The notes beneath the pieces were generated by a model, which worked only from the letters and a program-made list of their open reading frames with translations, had not been told where the DNA came from and ran no database searches. From the NCBI GenBank assembly GCA_016271365.2, contig CM028136.1, positions 468,780,001-468,844,000 of the forward strand: 64,000 bases of DNA, written 5' to 3'. This stretch comes from Neoceratodus forsteri (lineage: Eukaryota; Chordata; Ceratodontiformes; Ceratodontidae). The position numbers were made by a program, and so were the translations under genes. Positions 9,175-22,224 of the stretch are shown here, piece by piece (position 1 is the stretch's first letter; each line of letters begins with the position of its first letter).

Positions 9175-12100
9175 TGTTATGACCTGGTTTTAATTTTTGT
9201 ATGAATAGAAAGTTTAAAATATGAAAAAAATGTAAAAATGGCTTGGTTAATGATTTTTTAATGTTGCAGGATACGTTGAAAAAAAAGGTCTCCATTTGAG
9301 TGTGTCCACTAGATGAAGTACTTGAATGGGGAGGTAATGCGTCTTTGACTCATGTAAAGTCTCTCCTCACAAGTAAATGCTCTGTGACAGTGGTGAGACA
9401 CAGAGATGGAGAAGGCAGTGAGTAGATCTTATTTCTTTATTTTTTAACTCATGGTGAATTGAAATGGCTTTTTGATGTTTCTGTGGACCACTTTCAATTT
9501 TGCTTTATTTTTAGTTGCAATTTCTGCTCAGTAGGTAAGTGACTGTTATGGTGTGTGTGTCTGAAATTATGGCGAGTGGTGGTTGCCATGTTGTGTGATT
9601 GTATGGTGGCAGTTAGTGTTGCCTATTACTGGGCATATTTTGAAATGCAGTGTCAGTTTGTTTAAACTAAAAGCCACGTGCTGTGAAGGTGCGCTCAGGA
9701 TAAGTCTGTGAAGCTGCGTGAATAAAGTAGCCGCAGCACCAGTGAGTTGAAGCTGATGTCTGTGAGAGGGAACTGCAGAAATAAAATGCTGGAAATGGAG
9801 GTCAGGGTAGTTGTAAAGGGTAACACTGTGAAAAAAAATTGAGTCGGCTGGTCGGACTGTTGTTTTTCATGAGCAGATGGAAGTGTTGCTTATGCTGCCC
9901 TTTGTAAGATGAGTGAGAGGATTGGTCTGGGGGGACAGATATGCCGCTAAAGCTGTGGAGGAAGGATTTCAATTTGGTATGCAGACCTGTTGGCTGGCAC
10001 CTTTTCTTACCCGTAATTATGTTGGGGAATTTAATCATGGGAAAGGAGAGGGCTCAGACAATCAGGTTTCTGGATTTTTGGCAACCAGTTCTTAATAGTT
10101 ATTAATAATTGTATACTCAATAGTTCCTGGAAGTGGAAACCTGCTGCCTGTGCAGTATGCTATTTATTACTTCCAGGAACGATGTTGTAACAATGCATTA
10201 AGTATAGTGCACTGTTAAAACAATGGTGCTTTAATGTTACAGGTTTTTTTTACCCTCCCATTGAAAAATGGTCTACTTTGCAATTCCTATGTGTCACATA
10301 ATTGCACAGAATATTTATTACTGATCTAGATCTCTCCTCTGGTTCAACTGAACATGGATTGCTAGTAATTGCTTGGTATCTTTTTGCAAATTTGACTCAT
10401 ACTCAACTATTCCATGACTGTTAACTTTTAATCGCCTTGTAACTGCCTTGATATTTTCTGCAAAACTGACAGGCAGCTAGCTAGGTAATCTATGTTGATA
10501 ATCTGTATTCAGTTCATTTCTGTATTGCTTATTTGTCCTGTTCAGGAGCTCCTTGCAAATGAACACTGCTTAATGGAGCTTTTTTCCTTAGAAAACAAAT
10601 AAAATACATATTTAAATAAATTGAAAAAAGCTGGCCAGCCCAGGCAATACAGTGTAACATGAATAAAAAAAATCACTGGTGACAGTAGTCCCCAGTCCCA
10701 TAAACAAGTTCCACTACAATATCAAAAAAACAAATATGATATGTAATTCATTAGAGCCAGCAGTCCCCCTTCATCAACCAATCCCCACTGTAGTATTTTA
10801 TAAATTAAAATCTGTAGTAGTCTAGCAGTCACTTCTCCCGGTCCTTGCAGCCAATGCCCACCCCTAACACCTGCTGAGCACCCATTCCAATCAGTGGCCT
10901 GCCACAGAGATGAGTGATGGGTCTGTACTGGTCACCATCACTATGACCTGGGTGGGTATGGGGGTGGGGGCAGGAGGGTTGAACAGGACCTGGGTTAACA
11001 AACTACAACAATAATTTCATGGGCTACACAGGGCTATGTCATACACATGTAATAAGCCTCCTCACAATCCAAGGAACAGAGGATTGCTTCTCAAATTGTA
11101 CTGAGGACACAATGGGATACAGAAGACCTATAAAGGCCTTGGTTATGTGAACAAATCATTTTCGGAACCCTGGCACTCAATTAATTTGTTGTGAGGTGTT
11201 CTTTGCTTGACCAATTGTTCAAAGTAGCATTGACATTGCCTCAACTTTGGGACTGTTTATTAAGGCATAGAAAACTGCATACAGACCAGTGCTTCCAGAG
11301 AGGGGTTCTGAAGTTATGGTAATGCCAACACTGTATTGAGTAATTATTCAAACACTGAAGAACAGTAAACCACATTACGCATTCATTAAAACTCATGATA
11401 TTTTTTTACCCTAAAATCACATTTTTCTACTTTTGTAGCATTGCGCTTCAACTCTGATACTTTTAATATTTTTTTTTCAATTAATTTCCTTTCTTTTTTA
11501 AAAGGACATTTAAGGACACATACACAAAACTTTGTATTGACAATGCCAGCCATTGCCTATCTGCAATCAGTCATAGAAATGAAAGACAGGAAATAAACAA
11601 GGCAACCAATCTTCAGGCTGTAAGACTCAACAACAGTTATTCATGTCTGAAGGGATAGGTATTAAACATTAAAGACTGGATAAATTAGTTCTTGATGAAT
11701 AATGGAAACACAGCAGTACTCATGTAGATGCTTATCCAACCCCATAATTTATTGATTTGTGTGGAATGTACACACTGTGCATACAAAAGAAAACCCTCAA
11801 TGCCTAGGACTATCATCCTCATCTCAGCCGTATAAATAAAGCATTCCTCAAAAAAAAAAACAACATTTACCCCAAAAGGGCTTTATCACAAGAGGTGGTG
11901 TTTGAATTAACTTACTCAAAGGAGCATCATTTCTGGATGGTGCCGTGGCTCTGCAGGGCTGTTTTCATGATTCTATAATTAACATGAAAATACAGTACAA
12001 AGTTCAAAGGGTTTCCAACCCTCATGAAGACCCTTTGGGTTGAACTGTTGGTGTCCTCAGGGGAATTCTTTAATTTTCCATGCCCCTTGACAAAACCTTA

Positions 12101-12912
12101 TTGCAAGGTGATATGAAGGGGCAGCGTGGCCCAGCATTTTTCTATATGTTTGGGACAACAATAAAATAACATATGGACTCAGCCTGGGTGTGCAGCACTG
12201 TTTTTGTAAGATTTTCCTGTGATTTTTTTGGCAGCAACACCTTTGGGGGAGGTTGGTAGCGCACTGCTTTTCTCTTTTTTTTTAGTTAATTTGCCATTTA
12301 ACTGAATAAATACTCTGTAAAATCATGAATCATATATGGGGAGCGGTCCTTATTTCATTTTTTTCTGCCTGATAGTATTAGGCCCTTATTGAAATAGTCT
12401 CTTTCCACTTTTCTCTTTTGTCAGCAGGGTTGGAGGCTACACTGAAGTACTTTTTTGTACAATATAAACTAAGCACTTTTTCTACCCTCTTGTAACTAGG
12501 GATCCCCATGAAAATGAGGAATAGCTCTTGGGACCATCCTGACATCTTTTTTTTATATTTCAGGTTAGTTCAGGTGTCTCTTGTAGCCTCCTTTTCTTAT
12601 GATCCCCAGCTCCATCACCACCATCCCTTGGGCACCCCAGTTCTTATACCCTTGCTGGGTGAGTGGGTCACAATAGGTGGCATACAGCCTATGAGGTTGA
12701 TTGGATTGTCTGACTGCCAGTGGATTTTTTTCCTTCATTTGTCTCCCTCTTCCCTTAGGTGGGCTGGTGCACATGAAATGATGTGCATGCACAGCATGAA
12801 GATGCTGTACACCACAATGCCTGCATCCTGGTCAATGAATGTGGGCCCATGCTTGCTGTTGCCACCTAGCCTCTGCTTGGTAATCAAGATTAAAATTCTG
12901 TTCAATTGGGAC
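9175..12912. other. 3.7 kb without recognised genes
   Basis: AT-rich sequence with scattered short open frames and no motif I can identify. A 12-bp perfect inverted repeat (GTTCCTGGAAGT, 10123-10134 and 10169-10180) with a 34-bp loop is the only small structure seen. Exon-like splice motifs occur (for example TTTATTTTTAG then AGGTAAGTGA near 9511-9540) but no coding sequence supports them. Confidence 0.35.
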
Positions 12913-14520
12913 TATAGATGTGCAAAATTGGAAAATTTTGCCTAGTGAAATATTTCTTGTAATTTCCGCATTACATGAAATTTTTTGCCTAAGCAAAATG
13001 TAATTTCACCTCTGATTTCACTTTTGCATAAAGTGAAATTTCACCCAATTTCACCCTTTTTCACTTTCACATAAGGCAACATTTCACCATTACCCTGAAT
13101 TTTGCCAAGGTTTTTCAATTTCACCAGTGAAATTGCAATGCATTGTAGGTAAATAGCTGAAATATCATGTGCAGGCTGTTTCCTGTACAGTATATTATCT
13201 GTTGAGTTGGAGAGCAGTTCAGTATGGTGCATCACAGGCAATAACTCCTTCAAAAACCTCTTTATTTGTGATTTTTGAGAGTTAATTGCTCCCAAAATCT
13301 CAATTTAGTTCCTAGTGCTGCTAGTGAACCTTTTTCTGTTTTGGTATCTTTGGATAATACTTAGTTAAACTTAGGTAGTATTTTCAGTTTTCTCTGTGTC
13401 TGTGAGGGAGTTGAGTGGGGGAGGGTCAACCGTGGTGTGTGTGTATGTGAAAGTAGAGCAGGCTAGTTCCTAATATTTGACAGATTTCTCACAAGTTGTT
13501 AGTGAGTTTCAATAATTTCTTTTAAGTCTTAATATTTTTGTTGGTGTGCTACTTATTTGTTATATTTTTCTTACATATTGACCCTTTTTGGGTAACGTTA
13601 TCTGAACAGTTACTCATTCTGAATAGTTCTGTTCCTGTTTCCCTTTGCTTAGTCGCTTTTGTGTTTTATTTTTTTATTGGAAGTATTCATGTGCATTGAC
13701 CACTTGACTTGTCCATATCCAGGTACACTGCATTGTTGAATTGCTCACAGAAATAAAAATTGTGATCCAGCCTCTACTTTGCAGCATTCCTGTTTTTCTG
13801 TTTAATTTTCTTACTATATTAACTATTTCCTCCCTGTTACACCAATGGTGTTTACTACCTGACCCTAGTATATAAAAAATTACGTAGTTTTCAAGAGATT
13901 GGTGGTCCCTGCATGATTTATGAAGGTGACTTTGTTTGTTCATTTCAAATTTTGTTGTCCCTTCTGTCTGATATATCCATAAGCCAAAATTGTATTTAGT
14001 AAGTGCTAACACACTGCAGTACTCGCCTTATCCAGACACCACTTATCTGGACCTTAGTTCATATTTTGACTGTGAGGTGTTCTGTGCGGCTGGTTTAGAA
14101 TTTAGTTTGCATGAACCTACCAGTACCTGTCAGGTTATTATCAAGTTATGTAATAATCATTCCATTTAAAAAGTGACATTTGATTAAGAACTACTTAAGT
14201 ATTTTTTCAGAGTTACTGCACATCCTTGTTGTGGTGGTGTTCTCTGTCGGTTTTGTATTGAAAGTCTCTTACTTCTGTCCTGCTGTTACCCCATGTTACT
14301 TAACTCATGTTTTTTGTAATTGAAAAATAAAATAGTGTTTTAACATGCAAATAGGCTACAGTAGCAGTTGTAGGTAGTTGTATACACTATAGTGCAGCTG
14401 CCTGTTCTGATTTCTGTTTGCCCTTTGTAAATAGCACTGCAGGTGTTAAATCACACTTATTCAATAGAAATACATAATAATATACTTCCAGAGGAAGCCA
14501 AACAGAACAAGCATATACAG
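12913..14520. other. Left terminal region and 5' UTR of the hAT element
   Basis: 12955-13135 is dense in TTTCAC/GTGAAA words, including AATTTCACC repeats in both orientations, likely transposase-binding subterminal repeats. The rest is AT-rich and non-coding as far as I can see. Confidence 0.5.
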
Positions 14521-14567
14521 TAAATAAGCCTGCCAAGAGACATTCAACTTCAGGTAAAGGTGCCCGA

Positions 14568-17535
14568 GTGGGAGGTGGCTCAAAGAAGTCTGTTGGAATA
14601 AGCAAATCTATTTCCAAATCAGTTCCCTCTGTGGGCACCGCTGCTACTGTGGCAGCCAGTAGCAGCAAAATCCAAGTTAGAAGTGGCTTCAAGTCTGTGA
14701 TTCATTTTTTTACTGCCCAATTTGTAGCTAGCATGCTTGTTGGGGATGATACTGGGAATAAGGGAAACACTCACACCAGTGGAGGCACAGAGGTCCAGGA
14801 GGAGGTTGAAAAAGTTGTCAGTGTGACTGTTGTTCCTGTTCAAGGAGGAGCTGATGATGATGAGGTTGATAGTGTACAGCTTTAGTTTGTATCTCCTGGA
14901 GAAGGAGATAAGGAAAGTCAGCCCCCCCCCCACAGTGAGGAGATTCCAGAGAAGGGAAAAGTTTCTCTGGGAATAGATAATGATAGGGAGGAGGAGGAGG
15001 AGGATATAATATGTTTCGGTACAGATGATGAGGTGCTGGATCCCCTGTGGGAACCAGAGGTAAGAAAAACTGAATGGTGATAATGTAGCCCATTTAGATG
15101 ACAAGCCTGAGGGTGAGGATATTAGCAAGCCTGCAACAAGCAATCCAATCACACCACCTCCCAAATGTAGCATGGTAGAAATCATGCAAGTGGCCCAAAA
15201 AGCAAAAACTTCTACACCTTTGGCTCCACTGCTCAAGTCTCAGTGCCATGCCAAATCTAGAGGTGCAAAGTCCCTACTTTGGTATTTTTTCATGCTTTAT
15301 GCAGCTGATGACACCATGGCAATATGTCAGCTGTGTCAAGCACGTATGAAATCGTGGAAAGGGCAGCCACATAGGCACGGTGTGGCTGCATGCCAAGAAG
15401 AAACAGCACTTACATTACTGGCACAACACCAGAAAGATACCAGAGCTGTTGGTGGGACTTCCTTGTCAAGCTTAATGTTAGTGACAGCAGTGCAATAGAG
15501 TAGGAGGAGGGAGGGCTGAGTGGGTTGGTGGAGGAGGAGTGTAACAAATCATTTTTTCTCTTGACCAGTGGGTATTGTAGCAGTGGAGCTGCCACTCCCT
15601 CGAGTTATAAAAGTACACCATCAGGCACCAAATCCACCAAAATAACCAGTTTCATACATGCCATGCATCCAAGGCCCCAAGAGTCACCTGGTACACCAGC
15701 AAGAACAACATTGGTGGCACAAGTAAAGCATTTTTGTTGACCCGCTCCCAAGATGCAGCCCACATTGAAGAGTGTGTTTGAGCGGCACTCAGAGTAACCC
15801 CCAATCATGCTGCTGCCCATGAGCTGAATGCAGCCACTGCTGAAATGCTCACCATCGACCTGTTGCCCTTCTCCTTTGTGGCGAATCCAGGATTCCACTG
15901 TTTGATGGCCCGTGCCTCTTTCAAATGGCAGGTGCCATCGCGAACGTATTTCTCAAAACATGCCATGCCCAAACTGTACAGCAGAGTTTCACAGTCCGTC
16001 CTAAATGCCACAAAGCATTCTGCCTCCAAATATATCCACCTTAGCATGGAGATGTGGACAAGTGGACAAACAGCGGGCATCTCATAACTGTGCATAACAG
16101 CACACTGGGCACAGGTACCTGGGGTGGTTGTTGATTTGGGACCTGGTAAAAGCTGTGTGAAGCAAAATTGTGGTGGTAGCAACACATTTGGTCTTCACCA
16201 GAATGCCACCATAACTATGCAAAGTGTTATGGGGTTTCACACTGGTGAGAAAATGCTGAATGTGCTGAAAAATCAGATTGATGAGTGGCTAAATGCACAC
16301 TCACTGACAGTGGGGTTTATTGCCAGTGACAGTGGCTCCAATGTGGTTAAGTGCATTACTGACAGTGTTTTTTTCAGAGTGCCCTGCCTGGCACACTGCC
16401 TTAATCTAGTCATGCAGCAATTTCTGAACCATAATGAAATAAAGGAAACTGTCTGTCACCAAACGCATCTGTGTGCACTTTGCTCTTTCTGCAAAGGCCC
16501 GTGACCATCTGCGTGAGCTGCAGCGCCCTAACCATCTGTCTCAGCACCGTATGAAGCTCATTGTTACCAGGTGTAACTCCACACTGTGCATGCTGGACTG
16601 GCTGTATGAACAGTATAAGGTGGTTTCAAATTACCTACTGCTGCACACCACCCCGGACAGTGCTGGAATGTCTGCTCTAACAATGGAGCAGTGGCAACTA
16701 ATGGATGGCATAATATGCATTCTGCATCCATTTGAGCATGCAGCACAGGCTGTGAGTAGGGACACTGCCTGTATAAGTCAGTCAGTACCCCTTATACATG
16801 TGCTGAGGCAGACACTGGTGAATATCTGTCACCAGATGGAGGCATGTGATTATCACAGTGCTGTTCATGTAAGTCACATGCTCCACTTACTGGACAAGGA
16901 ATACACATATCTCTGGCATTATGTAGTCTAATGAGTTTGCTATTGCTACCATGCTGGATCCATGGTACAAACATGGCTTGCCTGCCATGATTGAAAGAGG
17001 CCATGTGCGAGTGGACAAACTGACCAATTACCTTGTCAGATGGATACACGGTGCACGGATGAAAAATGCAGAGACAGAAAGGGCACATATACCAGGTTGC
17101 TACCACCACCACCAGCAGCTCATCACAGGCCACCAAATCTGAGAAAATGTCAAGTCGCAGATCAACATGGCAGGTAATCCCATTAGGGATGCTCTGTACC
17201 AGGTGGATATGAAAGAAATTGAAGACAAGGAGGAGGAGCTTGATGAGGCAGCAGGACTCAGGGCAGCACAACGTATGGTAGATGCCTACATGGGAGGCAC
17301 CAAGCATCTTGGCATCACTGATGAGCAATTGGTGTACTGGAGCAGTAAAGTGAGTGATTGGCCTGCACTGGCATCTGTTGCTTTTAAATATCTCAGCTGC
17401 CCACCATCTAGTGTCAGTGTGGAACGGATGTTCAGTTCTGCTGGGGCCATTGTGCGTGACTGTAGGACAAATCTGTCACAGAAGAATGTTTCCATCCTAA
17501 CATTTATAAAAATGAATGAGGCTCACATTCCATGA
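14568..17535 (+). pseudogene. hAT (ZBED-type) transposase pseudogene
   Basis: Pieces in different frames follow the order of a BED-finger hAT transposase. A Ser/Gly-rich and acidic N-terminus (14568-15060) precedes a BED-like zinc finger (SLLWYFFMLYAADDTMAICQ, then CQARMKSW, 15270-15430). The catalytic core follows: MLTIDLLPFSFVANPGFHCL and VPSRTYFSKHAMPKLY (15845-15980), HLSMEMWTSG, FIASDSGSNVVKC (16319-16355), and CLAHCLNLVMQQFL. A helical insertion region (16473-16931) and TMLDPWYKHGLPAM (from about 16948) come next. The C-terminal hATC dimerisation domain at about 17334-17530 reads YWSSKVSDWPALASVAFKYL, SSVSVERMFSSAG and NLSQKNVSILTF, and is well preserved. Stops and frameshifts near 14885, 15500, 16085, 16503 and 16931 kill it. 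The family enzyme performs cut-and-paste transposition with 8-bp duplications. An acidic in-frame tail (17554-17739) follows the stop and may be 3' UTR. Confidence 0.8.
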
Positions 17536-17739
17536 AACGCAGTCATATCAATTATGTTGCCCCAAGAACTGTGTCTCAGAGACAATGATGACAATGAAGA
17601 CGTCCTCACTGGTAAGGCCTCTACTAGCAGGGAGGTAGATGAAGCAGCAATGATGACTGAATTTCCGCCTGGCAATGACTCCAGTCTTGTAGACTGTGAG
17701 GGCTGCTTCATGGATGATGTGTCACTGGAAGAAGGCTAA

Positions 17740-18004
17740 AGATGTTCTGCCCCCCCCAGCCACCACTAACATCCCCCACCCATTTCCACTGAATATGCTC
17801 TTTTATGTTATTGTTACACATTTTAAATGTTATTTTGCCGGTTGTTCTTTGCTACACATCCTGTTAAACCATTTAATTTGATTACCCAACCTAGTAACAA
17901 TGTTTACTTCATTTCATTTTGGAAAAATTAATTGCCCCTGCTATGCTAACTGGAATGTACATGTCAGCTCAGCAATACACAATGGCCCTTTTGAGTGACA
18001 AATA
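17740..18004. other. hAT 3' flank before the Tigger insertion
   Basis: AT-rich, non-coding. It ends in the TA dinucleotide (18003-18004) used as target by the Tigger element. Confidence 0.4.
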
Positions 18005-19572
18005 CAGTGCTCCCTCGCTATAAATAATGAATGTATCAGAAGCCAAGCCCTTCATTCATTATAGCAGTGTGTTCGTTATATCAAGGAAGCATGCAAAAAA
18101 AGATCATACATTACCAGCAAGTACAACACCAGTTTGATTTAGTTAATTCACTTTTATTCATTATTCAGTTTAGGTTGTAATCAATTTAAAAAGTAAAATA
18201 ATTAGATGCAGATTCATTCATAACTGTTAGCTGACGGTTTCATAAAACAGGTAATCTTAGGTTGTTTACATTTTTTGGCTGCAATGTCTCTCATATGTGA
18301 TATTATGTTTCTCAGCTGCAATACCTTAATTGGATCACTGTCCTATGACTGCAAATAGTGGAGCCCAGCTTTCATCCCCCGGATCACCTCTGCATAACTG
18401 GGTACTTTCACTTCTTCTGTGTCTTCATCCTCAGAGCGATCATCATGCTGCTCGACTTGTTTCACCGCACTGACTATCTCAGAGTCTACAATTGACTCTG
18501 ATGTCTGCATCTCATCATCGACGGACAGCCAGTCATCGATGGCAGAAGGATCTGGTGTGTCCAGCAAGCTCAACTCTGTTACAAGAGCAGCTATCTCAGG
18601 TGTGTCATCTTCAGCATCTTATTGGGTGGTTTCAGGGTCACAAAGCTGTTCTCCGAATGCTGTCCCCAGAGTGGCTTGCCAGCAGTGGATAATGGTAGAT
18701 GGTGTCACTTTTCCCCATGCTTCTCCTGCAATTGTAACCATGTCTCTTAGTTTCAGGTTTTTCAGGAATGCACACACTTCAGTACCCTCAGCAACCAAAT
18801 CAGTAAGCAGTCGCTTACGATAAAGTTTTTTAAATATTGCTATAATGCCACCGTCTAGTGGCTGAATTCTAGAGGTTGTGTTCTTTGGGAGGAACAGCAC
18901 TTTTATTCTCCCATCTCTTGACTTCATCTCTGATTCTGGAGGGTGAGCTGGGCACTGATCCATCGCAAGACCTTGCCTCCCCTGTAATGGACACACGGTG
19001 AATTCCATGCCTCTGCTGGAATCGCCACAGCCAGCCTGACTAGGATTTGAATTTCTACTCCTCACCGTAAATTTCTTTGGTGAACTGCTCAGCCTTGCTC
19101 TTCACAATAGAGCCAGACAATGGTACCCCATGAGCGCACTGCTGCTCAAACCAAAGCTAGGTTGCTTGGTCAATTTCGCCCTCATCAGGACGCCTTAACT
19201 TTTTTTGAGCCATCCCCTGGGTCTCTGAGCACTCATCAGCAAATGCTCAGAGGGCATTCTCCTGCTTCTGCCAAGTACATATTGTGGATTTTGAATACCC
19301 ACTCTCTAAAGACAACTTAGTCAAGCTTTCACCACCTTTCAGGCAGTCTAGAATTGCCAGCTTAGTTTCTACTATGTAGCTGGATCACTTCATTTTGCAC
19401 GCCTTACAGTTGCAGGATGCCGGCACTGTTTTATAGGCAGTGTGTGCATGTTAATTGCATATTAATTGCAGAAGCACCTGTCAATTAGAGAAACTGCATC
19501 AGGAGCCATCACCTTGATTCATTATAAGCGGGATTTTGCTATAGCGAGGTTCGTTGTAGCGAGGGAGCACTG
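18005..19572 (-). mobile_element. Tigger/pogo DNA transposon, internally deleted
   Basis: Both ends carry the Tigger terminal repeat: CAGTGCTCCCTCGCTATAA at 18005, and the same read inward from 19572 (CAGTGCTCCCTCGCTACAA). The left flank is TA, the target duplicated by Tc1/mariner/pogo elements; the right flank is AA, so one base has decayed. The element is 1568 bp, shorter than full-length Tigger elements, and encodes only the C-terminal half of the transposase. Confidence 0.9.
18343..19065 (-). pseudogene. Tigger/jerky-type DDE transposase pseudogene (C-terminal half)
   Basis: The minus-strand product contains MDQCPAHPPESEMK (second catalytic Asp motif; usually DNCPAHP), then IKVLFLPKNTTSRIQPLDGG (third Asp in QPLD), FKKLYRKRLL and the conserved WGKVTPSTIIHCWQATLG. 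A stop near 18617 separates an acidic C-terminal tail with SYAEVIRGMKAGLHYLQ, the usual end of jerky-type proteins. The DNA-binding HTH domains and first catalytic Asp are missing, so it is a deletion derivative unable to transpose itself. Confidence 0.8.
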
Positions 19573-19898
19573 AACTGAACAACATCTTCCCCATTTCCAC
19601 ATATACCTCCTCCACGAGACCATGAATGAGTGTCTAGTGAGTGTGCCACCACTGTATATTCGATGTAACAATTTAGCCAGACTGTGTACAACCAGTACTA
19701 TGTTAATCAGAAATGCATGTATACTCCATCCCCTTGGATACAATTAACCATCATGTAATCTGCCTCCTTGTCATCCATCCTAATGTGTATAACACAGACT
19801 TCGACAGTGTGGACCATCACTCTCATACTGCCATGAAATACAGCTGAAAATCTATGAAGCTGACAGATGCATGCTCCAGCATAAATGGCAGTCACAGA
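19573..19898. other. Unassigned sequence after Tigger
   Basis: No recognised gene. A short plus-strand stretch can be translated, but I cannot relate it to any family. Confidence 0.3.
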
Positions 19899-20450
19899 CC
19901 AGTACATCAATGCTGCGTCTGAGTCCAGCTAAATTACTTCTCCTCCTCCAGCAGCCTTCCACCAAGAAGAACCGCAGCATTGCCAGAACATTTTGGGCCA
20001 GTACATCAACCCGCACAGTGCAGCACTTTCATCTCAGCAAGCACTCTTGGTGTTATTTTCCCTCCTGCCGACCACCCATGATGACAGCATTGCCAGCACA
20101 TTTTAGACCAGTACGTCAACCAGCACGATGCAGCACTTTCATCCCAGCAAGCACACTTGGTGTTGTTTTCCCTCCAGCTGATCACCCATGATGACAGCAT
20201 TGCCAACATATTTGGGGCCAGTGCGTCAACCAGCATGATGCAGCACTTTCATCCCAGCAAGCACACTTGGTGTTGTTTTCCCTCCAGCTGATCACCCACG
20301 ATGACAGCATTGCCAGCACATTTTAGACCAGTGCGTCAACCAGCATGATGCAGCACTTTCATCCCAGTGAGCACACTTGATGTCATTTTCCCTCCTGCCA
20401 ACCACCCATGATGACAGCAATGCCAGCACATTTTGGGCCAGTACATCAAA
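19899..20450. repeat. 110-bp minisatellite, about 5 copies
   Basis: The landmark GCAGCACTTTCAT recurs at 20020, 20130, 20240 and 20350, an exact 110-bp period. The units also share GATGACAGCATTGCCAGCAC and CAGTGCGTCAACCAGCATGAT. A diverged unit precedes them (CCAGTACATCAA at 19899 and 19998). The last unit fades at 20450. These are head-to-tail repeats without unique spacers, so not CRISPR. Confidence 0.9.
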
Positions 20451-21600
20451 GAAACAGCCACTCAGACAGCAACACATATCATCATCAAGCAAGAAATATA
20501 TATATATTCTTCCTCCATGGCCTGTCTTCTGGTCAACTGATTCATGGTAATTAGATTTCATTTGTTGTCATGTTATTACTCATACCTCCATTGTGCTGTT
20601 CTGCATGCCTTTGTTGCAATAGAATGTCAAGTATGCATGCAAGGCAGCACACCTTAATGTGTAAGTTATCTTATGTATTTCCATTTCACTCTATGCAGGG
20701 TTTGCCATGATCATGCCATGTGAGGCCAGGACCTCGGAATAAGGATGATGCATCGACATAGCACATTCAGAGCCTAGTCAATCCACATTGCAAACATCAT
20801 TATGTACAGGTCAGTGTTGTAATTGTAACGTTTTTCACTTGTTAGATTTTGTGTATTCCATTCTAGGTACTGTATGTCCTGGTATGTTTCACCATAGGCT
20901 CATAATTGAATTCATTTCAGCGGTCGGACATTTTTTTGGACGTTGCCATCATCGATGGTAAGTATCACCACAGGTAAGTATCAACGCTATTTTTTTTTCT
21001 TTTCATATTTTTTCTCCACCTTTTTACAGATGACATTGGTTCAAACAACATCGGTCTTGAATCGTAACAAGTAAATGACATTTTTGGTTCAAAAGTAATT
21101 CATTCTTTAATATTGGTAACAGTGTTAGTTCAGGTAGCAACATAGTGCAGGTGATGAATGGTTATGCTGCCATTTACAGTGTCAGTTGCACATTCGTGGA
21201 TAAAAGTAATATATCCTTCATCATTTTACAGTGGTTCAATCAAGGGTCTTCTTTAAGTGCAGTATGGGTGAATCCACATTGGCAATGACAAATCACATGT
21301 GGATACAATGCAGGGTCAAAATTTTCAAGTTAGCGCAACAGTATTTATAATATGTTTGTTTTCCTTCACAGGTGTCCGTTGTTGATGATGACGTATGTTT
21401 TTAGTTGTCAGCAGTGGCACAAACATTACAGGTGCAGCACCTCGATCCAGCGTCCACACACCAGGATGGAAGACTTCTATTTAGTCACCAATGCCATACA
21501 GAGATGGGATGCATCAGCAATTGTCCACCAGAAAACTAAACAACCATTCCAATTGAAGTACTTTGTACATGGCAATAAGAAAAAAGAATAAGAAGACATT
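20451..21600. other. Unassigned sequence inside the hAT span
   Basis: No gene recognised. A plus-strand frame of 79 codons at 21352-21591 has no known motif. Two GTAAGTATC words at 20957 and 20973 resemble splice donors or a short duplication. It may be the 3' part of the Harbinger-like element whose minus-strand exons lie at 21664-22224. Confidence 0.3.
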
Positions 21601-21663
21601 TTGAGCATTGTTACAACTAGGTGCCCCCCCCCCACCATCATCATTACATAAAGCAATACTTAC

Positions 21664-22224
21664 ATCTGGGAAAGGCTGTTAAACTGGAACCCTTGACATG
21701 AACAGATTATGTCTGATGAGCACAGCCAGCAGCCAGATTGGGAGGTAACAGACGCACCCCAGCAGCGGAATTCCTGAATATTGACTTATCCATATAGAAC
21801 ATAGGTACTGTCAAAGTCTGACATCTCTGCACTGCAGTAACCACAGCAAAAAAAGCAATGAAAAACTTAATACTGTACATGACCATATTCACCAACCCCA
21901 CACCACCCCTCAACCACCACCTCCACCACCCACCCACTGAAGACCTTCACAAATTAAGAAATACTCACTACAAGTTAATGAATTGCACACATGTTGAGCA
22001 GCAGCAGCAGCAGTGCACCTGGACTTAACATTACCTAAATTCTTGCATGTTGACAAAAACAAAAAGAATACAATTACAATCTGACTCAGATATCCGAACT
22101 GCAGTCACCTATCCCAGTAATGAAAAATTCAATACTTACCTTGTGCAATGTGAAATGTGGTGCATTCCAACATCCCATATCCAAATCCTGGCATGCATGT
22201 CATGATGTTGTAATCCTCAGCACA
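21664..22224 (-). pseudogene. Second Harbinger-like transposase, highly decayed, split by introns
   Basis: A minus-strand exon at 22224-22140, bounded by a CTGGCAG acceptor and a GTAAGTATT donor, reads YNIMTCMPGFGYGMLECTTF then HIA. It aligns with the Harbinger MPGF..VLGCIDCTHVAI block, but the catalytic IDCTH is lost. A second exon, about 21830-21664, contains DKSIFRNSAAGVRLL, matching the HDSxIFRNSA motif that precedes the second catalytic Asp. It too ends at a GTAAGTATT donor. Similar donor words on the same strand occur near 22337 and 21966, so the original gene had several short introns. Identification rests on two short blocks and is tentative. Confidence 0.5.

Noticed and set aside
10123..10180. 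12-bp inverted repeat as a terminator or transposon end
   Set aside because: It is too short and isolated; no matching element boundary or duplication was found.
14619..15236. 205-codon minus-strand frame opposite the hAT N-terminus
   Set aside because: The plus strand carries the acidic and BED-finger parts of the hAT transposase; the minus frame is its shadow.
20957..20981. Two GTAAGTATC words as paired splice donors
   Set aside because: Two donors 16 bp apart with no coding exon are more likely a short duplication.
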